The notes: generated from the letters alone by a model not told the origin. Counted from the first letter of the stretch, positions 5,901 through 14,144 are shown. The stretch is 15,034 bases of DNA from Bacteroidales bacterium (GCA_030643125.1 DAOWML010000017.1:1-15034), one strand, 5' to 3'. Numbers and translations are program-made.

Positions 5901-7249
5901 TGGAATGACTGAATACCTAAACGGTGCAATGTTGGAGCACGGTTAAGTAAAACAGGATGTCCTCTAAGAATATTTTCCAGGATATCCCAAACTACAGGGT
6001 CTTTTCTGTCAACAATTTTCTTAGCTGATTTAACAGTTTTCACAATACCTCTTTCAATAAGTTTTCTGATAATGAAAGGTTTGTAAAGCTCTGCTGCCAT
6101 ATCTTTAGGCAAACCACATTCATGTAATTTCAATTCAGGTCCAACAACAATTACCGAACGAGCCGAGTAATCAACACGTTTACCAAGCAAGTTTTGACGG
6201 AATCGTCCTTGTTTTCCTTTTAAGCTATCACTTAACGATTTTAATGCTCTATTTGAATCTGTTTTAACAGAATTTGATTTTCTCGAGTTATCAAATAATG
6301 AATCAACAGCTTCTTGTAACATACGCTTTTCGTTACGTAAGATTACTTCAGGAGCTTTAATTTCTATCAATCGTTTTAGTCTGTTATTTCTAATAATAAC
6401 TCTTCTGTAAAGATCATTTAAATCAGAAGTAGCAAAACGTCCACCATCAAGTGGAACTAAAGGACGTAATTCAGGAGGAATTACAGGAACAACTTTAACC
6501 ACCATCCATTCCGGTCTGTTAATACCTTTTGATGCTCTAAACGCTTCAACAACTTGTAATCTTTTTAAGGCTTCGTTTTTACGTTGCTGAGAGGTCTCAG
6601 TATTTGCTTTATGACGAAGCGAATATGACATTTCATCCAAATCTAATCTTTCAAGCAATCTAAAAAGAGCTTGTGCTCCCATATCTGCAATAAATTTATT
6701 TGGATCAGAATCATCTAAATATTGATTTTCTTTTGGTAATGTCTCTAATATATCAAGATATTCTTCTTCAGTTAAGAAATCTAAATATTTAACATCATCT
6801 TCGGCTTTAATACCCGGATTTATAACTACATATCTTTCGTAGTAAATAATAGTATCAAGCTTTTTAGTTGGCAGGCCTATAAGATAACCTATTTTATTTG
6901 GTAATGATTTAAAATACCAAATATGAGCTACCGGAACAACTAATGAAATATGTCCCATTCTTTCGCGACGTACCTTTTTCTCTGTTACTTCAACTCCACA
7001 ACGGTCGCAAACGATACCTTTATATCTGATTCGTTTGTATTTACCGCAATGACATTCATAATCTTTAACAGGACCAAATATCCTTTCACAGAATAAACCA
7101 TCGCGTTCAGGTTTATAAGTTCTGTAATTAATTGTCTCAGGCTTTAAAACTTCACCACTTGAACGCTCAAGTATTTCTTCCGGAGAAGCTAAACCTATAG
7201 AGATTTTTGTAAAATTACTCTTTACCTTATTATCTCTTCTGAATGACAT
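2990..7249 (-). CDS. rpoC: DNA-directed RNA polymerase beta' subunit
   Basis: This is the 1419-residue large catalytic subunit of RNA polymerase. It supplies the active-site aspartates, the clamp and the trigger loop. The N-terminal zinc site is C66, C68, C81 and C84 (ECHCGK...CDRCG). The catalytic loop NADFDGD has its aspartates at 472, 474 and 476. The second zinc site is C814, C888, C895 and C898. The trigger helix GEPGTQLTLRTFHVGG contains T931, R933 and H936. All catalytic and metal-binding residues are present, and the frame is uninterrupted. Length and the C-terminal region (TGLREYDKI near the end) match Bacteroidota beta' proteins. It lies 80 bp after rpoB, with a hairpin in the gap, and 19 bp before the DUF3467 gene. 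The ATG start at 7249 has no Shine-Dalgarno sequence but an AT-rich leader, as is usual in this phylum. Confidence 0.99.
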   Translation of the reverse strand: MSFRRDNKVKSNFTKISIGLASPEEILERSSGEVLKPETINYRTYKPERDGLFCERIFGPVKDYECHCGKYKRIRYKGIVCDRCGVEVTEKKVRRERMGHISLVVPVAHIWYFKSLPNKIGYLIGLPTKKLDTIIYYERYVVINPGIKAEDDVKYLDFLTEEEYLDILETLPKENQYLDDSDPNKFIADMGAQALFRLLERLDLDEMSYSLRHKANTETSQQRKNEALKRLQVVEAFRASKGINRPEWMVVKVVPVIPPELRPLVPLDGGRFATSDLNDLYRRVIIRNNRLKRLIEIKAPEVILRNEKRMLQEAVDSLFDNSRKSNSVKTDSNRALKSLSDSLKGKQGRFRQNLLGKRVDYSARSVIVVGPELKLHECGLPKDMAAELYKPFIIRKLIERGIVKTVKSAKKIVDRKDPVVWDILENILRGHPVLLNRAPTLHRLGIQSFQPKLIEGKAIQLHPLVCTAFNADFDGDQMAVHLPLGNAAILEAQMLMLASHNILNPANGAPITVPSQDMVLGLYYITKQRSGVKGEGLTFYSPEEVTIAYNEGAVAMHASIKVKTHDIVEGEPVNHMIETTVGRVIFNEFVPKEVGYINELLTKKSLRDIIGNVLKKTGTDVTSEFLDDIKNLGYQTAFRGGLSFNLDDVIIPKEKEELVNAGYEQVEEVLNNYNMGFITNNERYNQIIDIWTHINARLTQTLMKKLSTDNQGFNSVYMMLDSGARGSKEQIRQLSGMRGLMAKPQKSGASGSEIIENPILSNFKEGLSVLEYFISTHGARKGLADTALKTADAGYLTRRLVDVSQDVIIQEEDCGTLRGLIATAIKKNEEIVETLYERILGRTTVHDIYHPLTGELIVGAGVEITEEIGRNIEDSPIEQVEIRSVLTCESKRGVCTKCYGRNLATGKMVQNGEAVGVIAAQSIGEPGTQLTLRTFHVGGTASNIAADSSIIAKYDGLVEIDELRTVTKVEDDGKKVNIVIGRLAEMRIVDKNTGIVLSTHNIPYGSKLHIKHGKTVKKDTVVCEWDPYNALIISEANGKLIFDNVIEGITFKEESDEQTGFREKVIIETRDKKKNPNAKLVDKDGEVIKTYNLPVGAHMSIEDGQEVKSGEILAKIPRAIGKSGDITGGLPRVTELFEARNPSNPAVVSEIDGEVAFGKIKRGNREIIITSKTGEIKKYLVSLSKQILVQENDYVRAGIPLSDGAITPSDILAIKGPTKVQEYIVNEVQEVYRLQGVKINDKHFEVIVRQMMRKVVIEDPGDTKFLEKQVVDKWGFMNENDWIYDKKVISDPADSQTFKSGQIVTARKLRDENSILKRKDLKLIEARDAVPATSSQVLQGITKSALQTKSFMSAASFQETTKVLNEAAINGKVDGLEGLKENVIVGHKIPAGTGLREYDKIIVGSREEYDNLMSTKDID

Positions 7250-7291
7250 ATTGATGTATATTAAATATGTAAGTAAATATTAAAATCGTAA

Positions 7292-7318
7292 AGGATGCCG
7301 GGAATCTCCCAACACCCT
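7292..7318 (-). promoter_or_regulatory. 12-bp hairpin in the rpoB-rpoC gap
   Basis: In the minus-strand transcript the arms AGGGTGTTGGGA and TCCCGGCATCCT pair at all 12 positions (three of them G-U) around a 3-nt loop. The same arms have A-C mismatches on the plus strand, so the structure belongs to the rpoB-rpoC transcript. It begins 11 bases after the rpoB stop codon and is followed by a T-rich but interrupted stretch (TTTACGATTTTAAT). It may be a partial terminator, an RNase processing site, or a block to 3' decay that tunes the beta:beta' ratio. Confidence 0.6.
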
Positions 7319-7329
7319 ATTTATATTAG

Positions 7330-10300
7330 TTAGTCGAGAGTCATACTTAGTCCTAAACCTCTTAACTCATGTAACAGTACATTAAGTGATTCAGGGATAC
7401 CAGGCACTGGCATTGGTTCTCCTTTAACTATGGCTTCGTAAGCTCTGGCTCTACCATTAACATCATCAGATTTAACAGTAAGGATTTCCTGAAGAATATT
7501 TGACGCACCAAATGCTTCAAGAGCCCAAACCTCCATTTCACCAAAACGTTGACCACCAAACTGAGCTTTACCTCCAAGTGGTTGCTGAGTGATTAATGAA
7601 TAAGGGCCAATTGAACGTGCATGCATCTTATCTTCAACCATATGTCCTAGTTTAAGCATATAGATAACACCAACGGTTGCCGGCTGGTGGAATTTCTCTC
7701 CTGTTCCTCCATCATACAAATATGTTTTACCATAAGCAGGTAATCCTGCTTTATCTGTATATTCTACAATTTGTTCTAATGTTGCACCGTCAAAAATTGG
7801 AGTAGCAAATTTAATTCCTAATTTTTTACCTGCCCAACCAAGAACAGATTCATAAATCTGACCAAGGTTCATTCTTGAGGGTACACCTAATGGATTAAGA
7901 ACAATATCAACAGGAGTTCCATCTTCTAAAAATGGCATATCTTCAACACGAACAATTCTGGCAACAATACCTTTATTACCATGTCGTCCTGCCATTTTAT
8001 CACCAACAGTAACCTTACGTTTTTTGGCAATATATACTTTTGCCATTTGAATAATTCCTGTTGGAAGTTCATCACCGATAGTTACATTATACTTCTTTCG
8101 TTTCACACTAGAATCAAGCTCTTTGCGCTTGATTATATAATTGTGTGACAACTTCTTGATGATCTCATTCTTAGCTTTATCTGTAGTCCACTTATTAGAA
8201 TTTACGTTCATATAATCTATATCCTGTAACATCTTAATAGTGAACTTGGTTCCTTTAGGAATAATATCAACGTTATAGTAATCTTTTACACCTTGAGAAG
8301 TTTTTCCATTAACAAGAATAAACAGTTTATCAATTAATTTTTGAGTTAATTGATCTATTTTCAAATTAAATTCTTTATCAATAGCTTCAATTTCAACCTT
8401 ATCGGTACTCTTAGATTTTTTATCTTTAATTGCTCTGGAGAACAATTTTTTATTGATAACTATACCTTTTAAGGAAGGTGATGCTTTTAATGAAGCATCT
8501 TTAACATCTCCTGCTTTATCACCAAAAATTGCGCGTAAAAGTTTTTCTTCCGGTGAGGGATCTGATTCTCCTTTAGGAGTAATTTTACCAATTAAAATAT
8601 CACCAGGTTTAACATGAGCACCAATTCTGATTAATCCATTTTCATCAAGATCTTTTGTTGCTTCTTCGCTTACATTTGGAATATCGGCAGTTAACTCTTC
8701 TAAACCTCGCTTTGTATCTCTAACTTCCAGAGTATATTCATCAATATGAATTGATGTAAATACATCCTCTTTAACAACATTTTCAGAAATTACAATTGCA
8801 TCCTCAAAGTTGTAACCTTTCCAAGGCATAAAAGCAACTTTTAGGTTACGGCCTAAGGCTAATTCACCTTTTTCAGTTCCATAACCTTCAGTTAATATTT
8901 GCCCTTTAACAACTTCCTGCCCTTTTCTTACAACTGGTTTTAGATTAATACAGGTATTTTGATTTGTTTTAGCAAATTTTGGAAGTTTGTATCGTTTGAT
9001 ATCATCATCAAAACTAATAAATTTTTCTTCCTCGCCTCTATCGTATCTAATTACAATTTCTTTAGCATCAACATATTCAACCACTCCTATACCTTCAGCA
9101 ACAATTTGAATTCTTGAATCGCTAATAACATTTTCTTCTAAACCTGTTCCTACAATTGGAGCTTGAGGTTGTAATAAAGGAACTGCCTGACGCATCATAT
9201 TTGATCCCATTAATGCACGGTTTGCATCATCGTGCTCTAAGAAAGGAATTAATGAAGCTGCTATTGATGCAATTTGATTAGGTGCCACGTCCATTAACTC
9301 AATCTCTTTAGGAGTAGCAAGTGGATAATCGGCATCTAATCTTGTTTTTACTTTAGGATTAATGAATTTACCATCCTCATCAATTGGAGCATTTGCCTGT
9401 GCAATTATGATTCCTTCTTCCTCTTCAGCACTCAAGAAAGTTACAGCCTCATCAGTCAAACCAACTTTACCATCAACAACTTTTCGGTAAGGAGTTTCAA
9501 TAAACCCAAGTTTATTTATTTTAGCAAACACACATAATGATGAAATAAGACCAATATTAGGACCTTCAGGTGTTTCAATTGGACATAATCTACCATAATG
9601 TGTAAAGTGAACATCACGAACTTCAAAACCAGCTCTTTCTCTGGACAAACCTCCAGGCCCTAGTGCCGACATGCGACGCTTGTGGGTCATCTCTCCAAGA
9701 GGATTGGTTTGATCCATGAACTGTGATAGCTGATTAGTACCAAAGAATGAATTAATTACTGACGATAATGTTTTTGAATTGATCAAATCTATCGGAGTAA
9801 ATACCTCATTATCACGGACATTCATTCTTTCACGGATAGTTCTTGCCATACGTGCTAAACCAACTCCAAATTGATTTGATAATTGTTCTCCTACAGTACG
9901 TACCCTACGATTACTCAGGTGATCAATATCATCAACATCAGTTTTTGAATTAATTAACTCAATCAGATATTTAATGATCTGAATAATATCATCCTTAGTA
10001 AGAACCTTAGTATCGACTGGAGTTTCAAGCTTAAGTTTTTTATTTAACCTGAATCGTCCAACATCACCAAGATCGTATCTTTTATCTGAGAAGAATAATT
10101 TATCAATAACATCACGTGCCGTAGCTTCGTCTGGTGGCTCTGAATTACGCAATTGTCTATAAATATGCAACACAGCTTCTTTTTCTGAGTTACAAGGATC
10201 TTTTTGTAAGGTATTATAGATTATTGCAAAATCAGTTAAGTTCTGATCTTCTTTATGAAGCAGAATGGTTTTGGCACCAGAATCTACAATTTGATCAACA

Positions 10301-11142
10301 TGATCAGTTTCAATAACTGTTTCACGATCAATTATAACTTCGTTTCTTTCAATAGAAACTACTTCTCCTGTATCTTCGTCAACGAAATCCTCAACCCATG
10401 ATTTAAGAACACGTGCTGCAAGTTTTCGTCCAACGTATTTTTTCAATCCTGACTTAGAAACTTTTATTTCATCAGCTAAATTGAAAATTTCAAGAATATC
10501 TTTATCACTTTCGTAACCTATAGCCCTTAAAAGTGTGGTTACCGGTAATTTCTTTTTACGATCAATATATGCATACATAACACTGTTAATGTCAGTTGCA
10601 AATTCGATCCATGAACCACGGAAAGGAATTATTCTTGCTGAATATAATTTTGTTCCATTAGCATGCAAACTTTGACCAAAGAATACTCCCGGAGAACGAT
10701 GTAATTGAGATACAATAACACGTTCGGCACCGTTGATAACAAAAGTTCCTCGTTCAGTCATGTATGGAATTGTTCCAAGATATACATCCTGGATCACTGT
10801 ATCGAAATCCTCATGTTCGGGATCTGTACAATACAATTTAAGCTTCGCTTTTAGAGGTACACTAAATGTTAATCCCCTTTCAATACATTCTTCAATTGAA
10901 TATCTGGCTGGATCGATATAATAATCAATAAACTCTAAAACAAAGTTGTTACGAGTATCAGTAATAGGAAAATTATCACTAAATACTTGATACAAACCTT
11001 CCTTTTTTCGTTCATCAGCCGTTGAACTCTGTTGAAAAAAATCTTGATAAGACTTTAACTGTACTTCAAGAAAATCAGGATAATCTAACTGATTTTTTGC
11101 TGAAGCGAAACTAATTCTTTTATTTAATATATTTGAAGCCAT
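7330..11142 (-). CDS. rpoB: DNA-directed RNA polymerase beta subunit
   Basis: This is the 1270-residue beta subunit, partner of beta' in the catalytic core. The rifampicin-pocket region FFGTNQLSQFMDQTNPLGEMTHKRRMSALGPGGL is intact. It has Q474, D477, H487 and S492 at the positions of E. coli Q513, D516, H526 and S531, so the usual high-level rifampicin-resistance changes are absent. The active-site lysines are in DKMAGRHGNKG (K1049 and K1057, matching E. coli K1065 and K1073). GRNLKVAFMPWKGYNFEDAIVISE is the conserved segment near the catalytic centre. A lysine-rich, AT-rich stretch before the active-site lysines (about residues 905-1035) is the least conserved part. The C-terminus (RGLGLSMTLD) is typical. 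It lies 102 bp downstream of rplL with a terminator-like hairpin in the gap, and 80 bp before rpoC. Confidence 0.99.
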   Translation of the reverse strand: MASNILNKRISFASAKNQLDYPDFLEVQLKSYQDFFQQSSTADERKKEGLYQVFSDNFPITDTRNNFVLEFIDYYIDPARYSIEECIERGLTFSVPLKAKLKLYCTDPEHEDFDTVIQDVYLGTIPYMTERGTFVINGAERVIVSQLHRSPGVFFGQSLHANGTKLYSARIIPFRGSWIEFATDINSVMYAYIDRKKKLPVTTLLRAIGYESDKDILEIFNLADEIKVSKSGLKKYVGRKLAARVLKSWVEDFVDEDTGEVVSIERNEVIIDRETVIETDHVDQIVDSGAKTILLHKEDQNLTDFAIIYNTLQKDPCNSEKEAVLHIYRQLRNSEPPDEATARDVIDKLFFSDKRYDLGDVGRFRLNKKLKLETPVDTKVLTKDDIIQIIKYLIELINSKTDVDDIDHLSNRRVRTVGEQLSNQFGVGLARMARTIRERMNVRDNEVFTPIDLINSKTLSSVINSFFGTNQLSQFMDQTNPLGEMTHKRRMSALGPGGLSRERAGFEVRDVHFTHYGRLCPIETPEGPNIGLISSLCVFAKINKLGFIETPYRKVVDGKVGLTDEAVTFLSAEEEEGIIIAQANAPIDEDGKFINPKVKTRLDADYPLATPKEIELMDVAPNQIASIAASLIPFLEHDDANRALMGSNMMRQAVPLLQPQAPIVGTGLEENVISDSRIQIVAEGIGVVEYVDAKEIVIRYDRGEEEKFISFDDDIKRYKLPKFAKTNQNTCINLKPVVRKGQEVVKGQILTEGYGTEKGELALGRNLKVAFMPWKGYNFEDAIVISENVVKEDVFTSIHIDEYTLEVRDTKRGLEELTADIPNVSEEATKDLDENGLIRIGAHVKPGDILIGKITPKGESDPSPEEKLLRAIFGDKAGDVKDASLKASPSLKGIVINKKLFSRAIKDKKSKSTDKVEIEAIDKEFNLKIDQLTQKLIDKLFILVNGKTSQGVKDYYNVDIIPKGTKFTIKMLQDIDYMNVNSNKWTTDKAKNEIIKKLSHNYIIKRKELDSSVKRKKYNVTIGDELPTGIIQMAKVYIAKKRKVTVGDKMAGRHGNKGIVARIVRVEDMPFLEDGTPVDIVLNPLGVPSRMNLGQIYESVLGWAGKKLGIKFATPIFDGATLEQIVEYTDKAGLPAYGKTYLYDGGTGEKFHQPATVGVIYMLKLGHMVEDKMHARSIGPYSLITQQPLGGKAQFGGQRFGEMEVWALEAFGASNILQEILTVKSDDVNGRARAYEAIVKGEPMPVPGIPESLNVLLHELRGLGLSMTLD

Positions 11143-11181
11143 TGACTTTTTAATTAATTGAACTCAAACACTTATGATAAT

Positions 11182-11218
11182 AAAAAGGCCTAGAATCTCA
11201 TTCACGAGACTCTAAACC
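11182..11218 (-). terminator. Attenuator-like hairpin in the rplL-rpoB gap
   Basis: On the minus strand GGTTTAGAGTCTC and GAGATTCTAGGCC pair at all 13 positions (with G-U pairs) around a 6-nt loop and are followed by TTTTT at 11186-11182. The form is that of an intrinsic terminator, yet it lies 27 bp after the rplL stop inside a conserved operon. By analogy with the partial terminator between rplL and rpoB in enterobacteria, it probably lets only a fraction of polymerases continue into rpoBC. That would make the ribosomal stalk proteins more abundant than RNA polymerase. The degree of read-through cannot be read from sequence. Confidence 0.7.
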
Positions 11219-11244
11219 CAGTAAGTTAGTATGTTAGGTCAATC

Positions 11245-11619
11245 CTATTTAAGTTCAACTTCTGCTCCTGCCTCTTCTAATTGTTGTTTAAGTGAATCTG
11301 CTTCTTCTTTTGACACACCTTCTTTAATTGCTTTAGGTGCTGCGTCAACTACTTCTTTAGCTTCTTTAAGACCTAAACCTGTTAATTCCTTAACTAATTT
11401 CACGATCTGTAATTTCGCTCCACCTGGATGTTTTAAGACAACATCAAATTCAGTTTTCTCAGTTTCCCCAGCTTCTCCACCGGCAGCAGGGTCAGCTACT
11501 GCAACAGCTGCAGCTGCAGGTTCAATACCATATTCATCTTTTAATATGTCTGCTAATTCACTAACCTCTTTTACAGTTAAATTAACCAACTGTTCTGCAA
11601 ACGCTTTTAAATCTGCCAT
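11245..11619 (-). CDS. rplL: 50S ribosomal protein L7/L12
   Basis: This is the multicopy acidic stalk protein that recruits and activates the translational GTPases EF-Tu, EF-G, IF2 and RF3. At 124 residues it has the family length. Residues 1-31 form the dimerisation and L10-binding helices. An Ala/Gly-rich hinge follows (about 34-52, AAAAVAVADPAAGGEAGE). The C-terminal globular domain (56-124) has the diagnostic GLGLKEAKEVVDAAPKAIKEGVSKEEADSLKQQLEEAGAEVELK ending. It lies 39 bp after rplJ, whose product anchors it to the ribosome. An A-rich leader without a Shine-Dalgarno sequence precedes the ATG. A terminator-like hairpin follows the gene. Confidence 0.99.
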   Translation of the reverse strand: MADLKAFAEQLVNLTVKEVSELADILKDEYGIEPAAAAVAVADPAAGGEAGETEKTEFDVVLKHPGGAKLQIVKLVKELTGLGLKEAKEVVDAAPKAIKEGVSKEEADSLKQQLEEAGAEVELK

Positions 11620-11658
11620 TTCTTTTTATTTTTTAATTAAATTTAGTTATTGCTTTAC

Positions 11659-12180
11659 TTATTCTTTTTTATCTGATAATGTTTCTAAAACACCAGCCAG
11701 GATATTATTTCCTGACTTTAATTGTGAGATTACTGTTTTCATTGGAGATTGTAATAATCCAATAATATCTCCCAGTAATTCTTCTTTAGATTTAATATTT
11801 ACTAAGTTTTCTAACTGATCATTACCAATATAAATTGACTCTTCAACATAAGCTGCTTTTATAAGTGGTTTTTCAAATTTCTTGCGAAATTCTTTGATCA
11901 CCTTAGCTGGAGTATTCCCAGTTTTAGTAAACATTATAGCGGTAGACCCTTTTAAAACATTGTATAATTTTTCTACATTGTAGTCTGTTTTATCCAATGC
12001 TCTTTTAAGAAGGGTATTCTTAACAACCACCATTTTGATCTTACTTTCAAAACACTTTCTTCGTAACAAACTAGTTGCTTCAGCATTTAGCTCGCTAGTA
12101 TCTGTAAGATAAAAATGAGGCGATCCATTTAATTGATCAACTAGGTTGTTAACTATGATATCTTTCTCTTCGCGTTTCAT
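11659..12180 (-). CDS. rplJ: 50S ribosomal protein L10
   Basis: L10 is the stalk base protein: its N-terminal domain binds 23S rRNA next to L11, and its C-terminal helix carries L7/L12 dimers. At 173 residues it fits the family. The N-terminus MKREEKDIIVNNLVDQL and the central VVVKNTLLKRAL and GSTAIMFTKTGNTPAKVIKEF segments are typical, and the C-terminal part (SPMKTVISQLKSGNNILAGVLETL) is the L7/L12-binding helix. The gap to rplA is only 31 bp, so a long L10 autoregulatory leader as in other bacteria cannot fit between these genes. Any feedback site would have to overlap the end of rplA. Confidence 0.97.
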   Translation of the reverse strand: MKREEKDIIVNNLVDQLNGSPHFYLTDTSELNAEATSLLRRKCFESKIKMVVVKNTLLKRALDKTDYNVEKLYNVLKGSTAIMFTKTGNTPAKVIKEFRKKFEKPLIKAAYVEESIYIGNDQLENLVNIKSKEELLGDIIGLLQSPMKTVISQLKSGNNILAGVLETLSDKKE

Positions 12181-12211
12181 AATTAATATTTTTTACTCTT
12201 ATTACAGGACC

Positions 12212-12901
12212 TTAAAAAGATTTTGTATCTATTTTAATTCCCGGACTCATTGTACTTGAAATGTATACACTCTCAATGTAAGTACCTTTTGTAGCAGCTG
12301 GTTTTAATTTATTTACCATAGCAACAAATTCACGAACATTCTCAACTATTTTCTTAGGTTCGAATGATACTTTTCCAACAGCAGAATGAATAATACCATA
12401 TTTATCAACTTTAAAATCGATTTTACCCTTTTTAACTTCTTCTACTGCCTTTCCTACTTCCATAGTAACAGTTCCGACTTTTGGGTTTGGCATTAATCCT
12501 CTTGGTCCCAGAATACGTCCTAGTTGTCCAACTTTAGCCATTACAGGAGGCATAGTGATAATAACATCAATATCAGTCCATCCTTTTTTAATCTTTTCAA
12601 TATACTCGTCTAATCCAACATAGTCAGCTCCGGCAGCTTTAGCTTCTTCTTCCTTTTCGGGAGTACATAAAACCAAAACTTTAAATGTTTTACCAGTACC
12701 ATGAGGCAAGGTAACAACACCCCGAACCATTTGGTTGGATTTTTTTGGGTCAATTCCTAATCGCACATCAAGATCAACAGAAGCATCAAATTTTGTTGTT
12801 GTAACTTCTTTAACAAGTCCTGCTGCTTCTTCTAAGGTATATTGTTTACCTATTTCGATCTTTTCCTGAACAATTTTCTTATTTTTAGTAAGTTTTGTCA
12901 T
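12212..12901 (-). CDS. rplA: 50S ribosomal protein L1
   Basis: L1 forms the mobile arm beside the ribosomal E site and helps release deacylated tRNA. In many bacteria it also represses its own rplK-rplA transcript. At 229 residues it is slightly shorter than the E. coli protein. Recognisable segments are the N-terminal domain (YTLEEAAGLVKEVTTTKFDASVDLDVRLGID), the central domain with GADYVGLDEYIEKIKKGWTDIDVIIT, and the hallmark GRILGPRGLMPNPKVGTVT followed by SFEPKKIVENVREF. The stop lies 31 bp before rplJ and the start is 26 bp after rplK. No clear L1-type mRNA target was found upstream of rplK. Confidence 0.98.
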   Translation of the reverse strand: MTKLTKNKKIVQEKIEIGKQYTLEEAAGLVKEVTTTKFDASVDLDVRLGIDPKKSNQMVRGVVTLPHGTGKTFKVLVLCTPEKEEEAKAAGADYVGLDEYIEKIKKGWTDIDVIITMPPVMAKVGQLGRILGPRGLMPNPKVGTVTMEVGKAVEEVKKGKIDFKVDKYGIIHSAVGKVSFEPKKIVENVREFVAMVNKLKPAATKGTYIESVYISSTMSPGIKIDTKSF

Positions 12902-12927
12902 AACTTCTTTCGAGATATTATAGATTA

Positions 12928-13368
12928 TTAATTACCTGGGAATTTACCTTTTACAGTAATCCCCATACTTCTGGCAGTACCTGCAACCATCTTCATTGCC
13001 GACTCAACAGTAAAGGCATTTAAATCTTGCATTTTTTCTTCTGCAATAGTTTTCACCTGATCCCATGAAACAGAAGCAACTTTTGTTCTGTTAGACTCAG
13101 CTGATCCAGATTTAAGTTTTGCCGTTTCTAATAACTGAACAGCAACAGGAGGTGTTTTCGTAACAAAATCAAATGATTTGTCAGAATAAACAGTTATAAT
13201 AACAGGAATAACCTTACCGGCTCTATCCTGTGTACGTGCATTAAACTGCTTACAAAACTCCATAATATTAACACCTTTAGCACCTAATGCAGGTCCTACC
13301 GGTGGAGATGGATTAGCGGCGCCACCACGAATTTGTAATTTAATTAATCCAGCAACTACTTTAGCCAT
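12928..13368 (-). CDS. rplK: 50S ribosomal protein L11
   Basis: L11 is part of the GTPase-associated centre. Its C-terminal domain binds the 23S rRNA hairpins 43/44 and its N-terminal domain moves during factor binding, and is also required for stringent-response activation by RelA-type enzymes. At 146 residues it has the normal length. The conserved proline-rich start (LQIRGGAANPSPPVGPALGAKGVNIMEFCKQFNART) and the C-terminal segment (VESAMKMVAGTARSMGITVKG) are typical of the family. It lies 23 bp after nusG and 26 bp before rplA, with no hairpin between, as in the normal nusG-rplK-rplA order. Confidence 0.99.
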   Translation of the reverse strand: MAKVVAGLIKLQIRGGAANPSPPVGPALGAKGVNIMEFCKQFNARTQDRAGKVIPVIITVYSDKSFDFVTKTPPVAVQLLETAKLKSGSAESNRTKVASVSWDQVKTIAEEKMQDLNAFTVESAMKMVAGTARSMGITVKGKFPGN

Positions 13369-13391
13369 AATCTAATTTTGTTCTTAATAAT

Positions 13392-13937
13392 TTATTCTTT
13401 TTCTACCTGCATAAAACTTAATTCTAATGGTGTTTTTCTTCCGAAAATCTTAACCATTACCTTAAGTTTTTTCTTCTCATCGTTTACTTCTTCGATAATC
13501 CCATTAAAACTATTAAACGGACCATCGATTACTTTAACAGTTTCACCAACATAGAATGGAACGTTGATTTCTTCATCGCTCTCGGCAAGTTCATCAACTT
13601 TACCAAGTATACGATTAGCCTCAGACTGACGAATAGGTGTAGGACTATTACCTTCCGACTCTAGGAAGCCAATTACATTAGGTATATTTTTCAGGATATG
13701 AACAATTTCTCCAACCAAGACTGCCTCAATAAGAATGTAACCAGGGAAAAAACTTCGTTCTTTACTAATTTTTTTCCCATTCCTAATTTGGTAAACTTTT
13801 TCGGTTGGAATTAATACCTGTGAAATATACTCCTGTAAATTGAGTCGTGAAATTTCGCTCTCTATGTATTCCTTCACTCTTTTTTCTTTCCCTCCAATAG
13901 CACGGAGAACATACCATTTCTTTTCAACTTCAGCCAT
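13392..13937 (-). CDS. nusG: Transcription elongation/antitermination factor NusG
   Basis: NusG bridges RNA polymerase and the leading ribosome or Rho and controls pausing. The NGN domain (starting KKWYVLRAIGGKEKRV, with SFFPGYILIE near residues 62-71) is joined to a C-terminal KOW domain (about 123-155, with VIDGPFNSFNGIIEEVN). I chose the ATG at 13937, which gives a 181-residue protein beginning MAEVEKKWYVLRA. A TTG at 13952 in the same frame would touch the end of secE and add five residues. AAGGA lies within that extension and would be a plausible ribosome site for the ATG. The gap to secE is then 15 bp and to rplK 23 bp. Both domains are complete. Confidence 0.97.
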   Translation of the reverse strand: MAEVEKKWYVLRAIGGKEKRVKEYIESEISRLNLQEYISQVLIPTEKVYQIRNGKKISKERSFFPGYILIEAVLVGEIVHILKNIPNVIGFLESEGNSPTPIRQSEANRILGKVDELAESDEEINVPFYVGETVKVIDGPFNSFNGIIEEVNDEKKKLKVMVKIFGRKTPLELSFMQVEKE

Positions 13938-13952
13938 TTTTCGTTCCTTCAA

Positions 13953-14144
13953 TTAATAAAACATACTATAAACTAAGTCCATTAAATTTTGGAAACTATA
14001 ATCCATTACAAATATTATAAGTGCAATGATTAAGGAAGCAACCATAACAACTAATGCACTGCTTTGTAAATCTGGCCAGGTAGGCCATGATACTTTGTGA
14101 ATTAATTCGTTAAATGCTTCTTGTAAGTATAATTTAATTTTCAT
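13953..14144 (-). CDS. secE: Preprotein translocase subunit SecE
   Basis: SecE is the essential small clamp subunit of the SecYEG channel in the inner membrane. At 63 residues it is the short, single-span form found in Bacteroidota rather than the three-span E. coli type. An amphipathic N-terminal helix (about 1-18) is followed by the conserved HKVSWPTWPDL hinge (16-26), then one transmembrane helix (about 29-48). The ATG at 14144 is only 19 bp after the end of tRNA-Trp, so secE has no space for its own promoter and depends on transcription from upstream. It is followed closely by nusG. Confidence 0.96.
   Translation of the reverse strand: MKIKLYLQEAFNELIHKVSWPTWPDLQSSALVVMVASLIIALIIFVMDYSFQNLMDLVYSMFY

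Noticed and set aside
11231..11818. Plus-strand open frame of 195 codons opposite rplL and rplJ
   Set aside because: Low-complexity Ser/Ala/Thr composition arising from the complement of the Ala/Glu/Lys-rich stalk genes; no domain and no promoter.
12181..12211. L10-type autoregulatory leader upstream of rplJ
   Set aside because: The gap is only 31 bp and no kink-turn-like structure is visible, so a canonical leader cannot fit there.
13938..13952. TTG start for nusG, five codons upstream
   Set aside because: It would directly abut the secE stop, whereas the ATG at 13937 gives the usual NusG N-terminus and has AAGGA in front of it.
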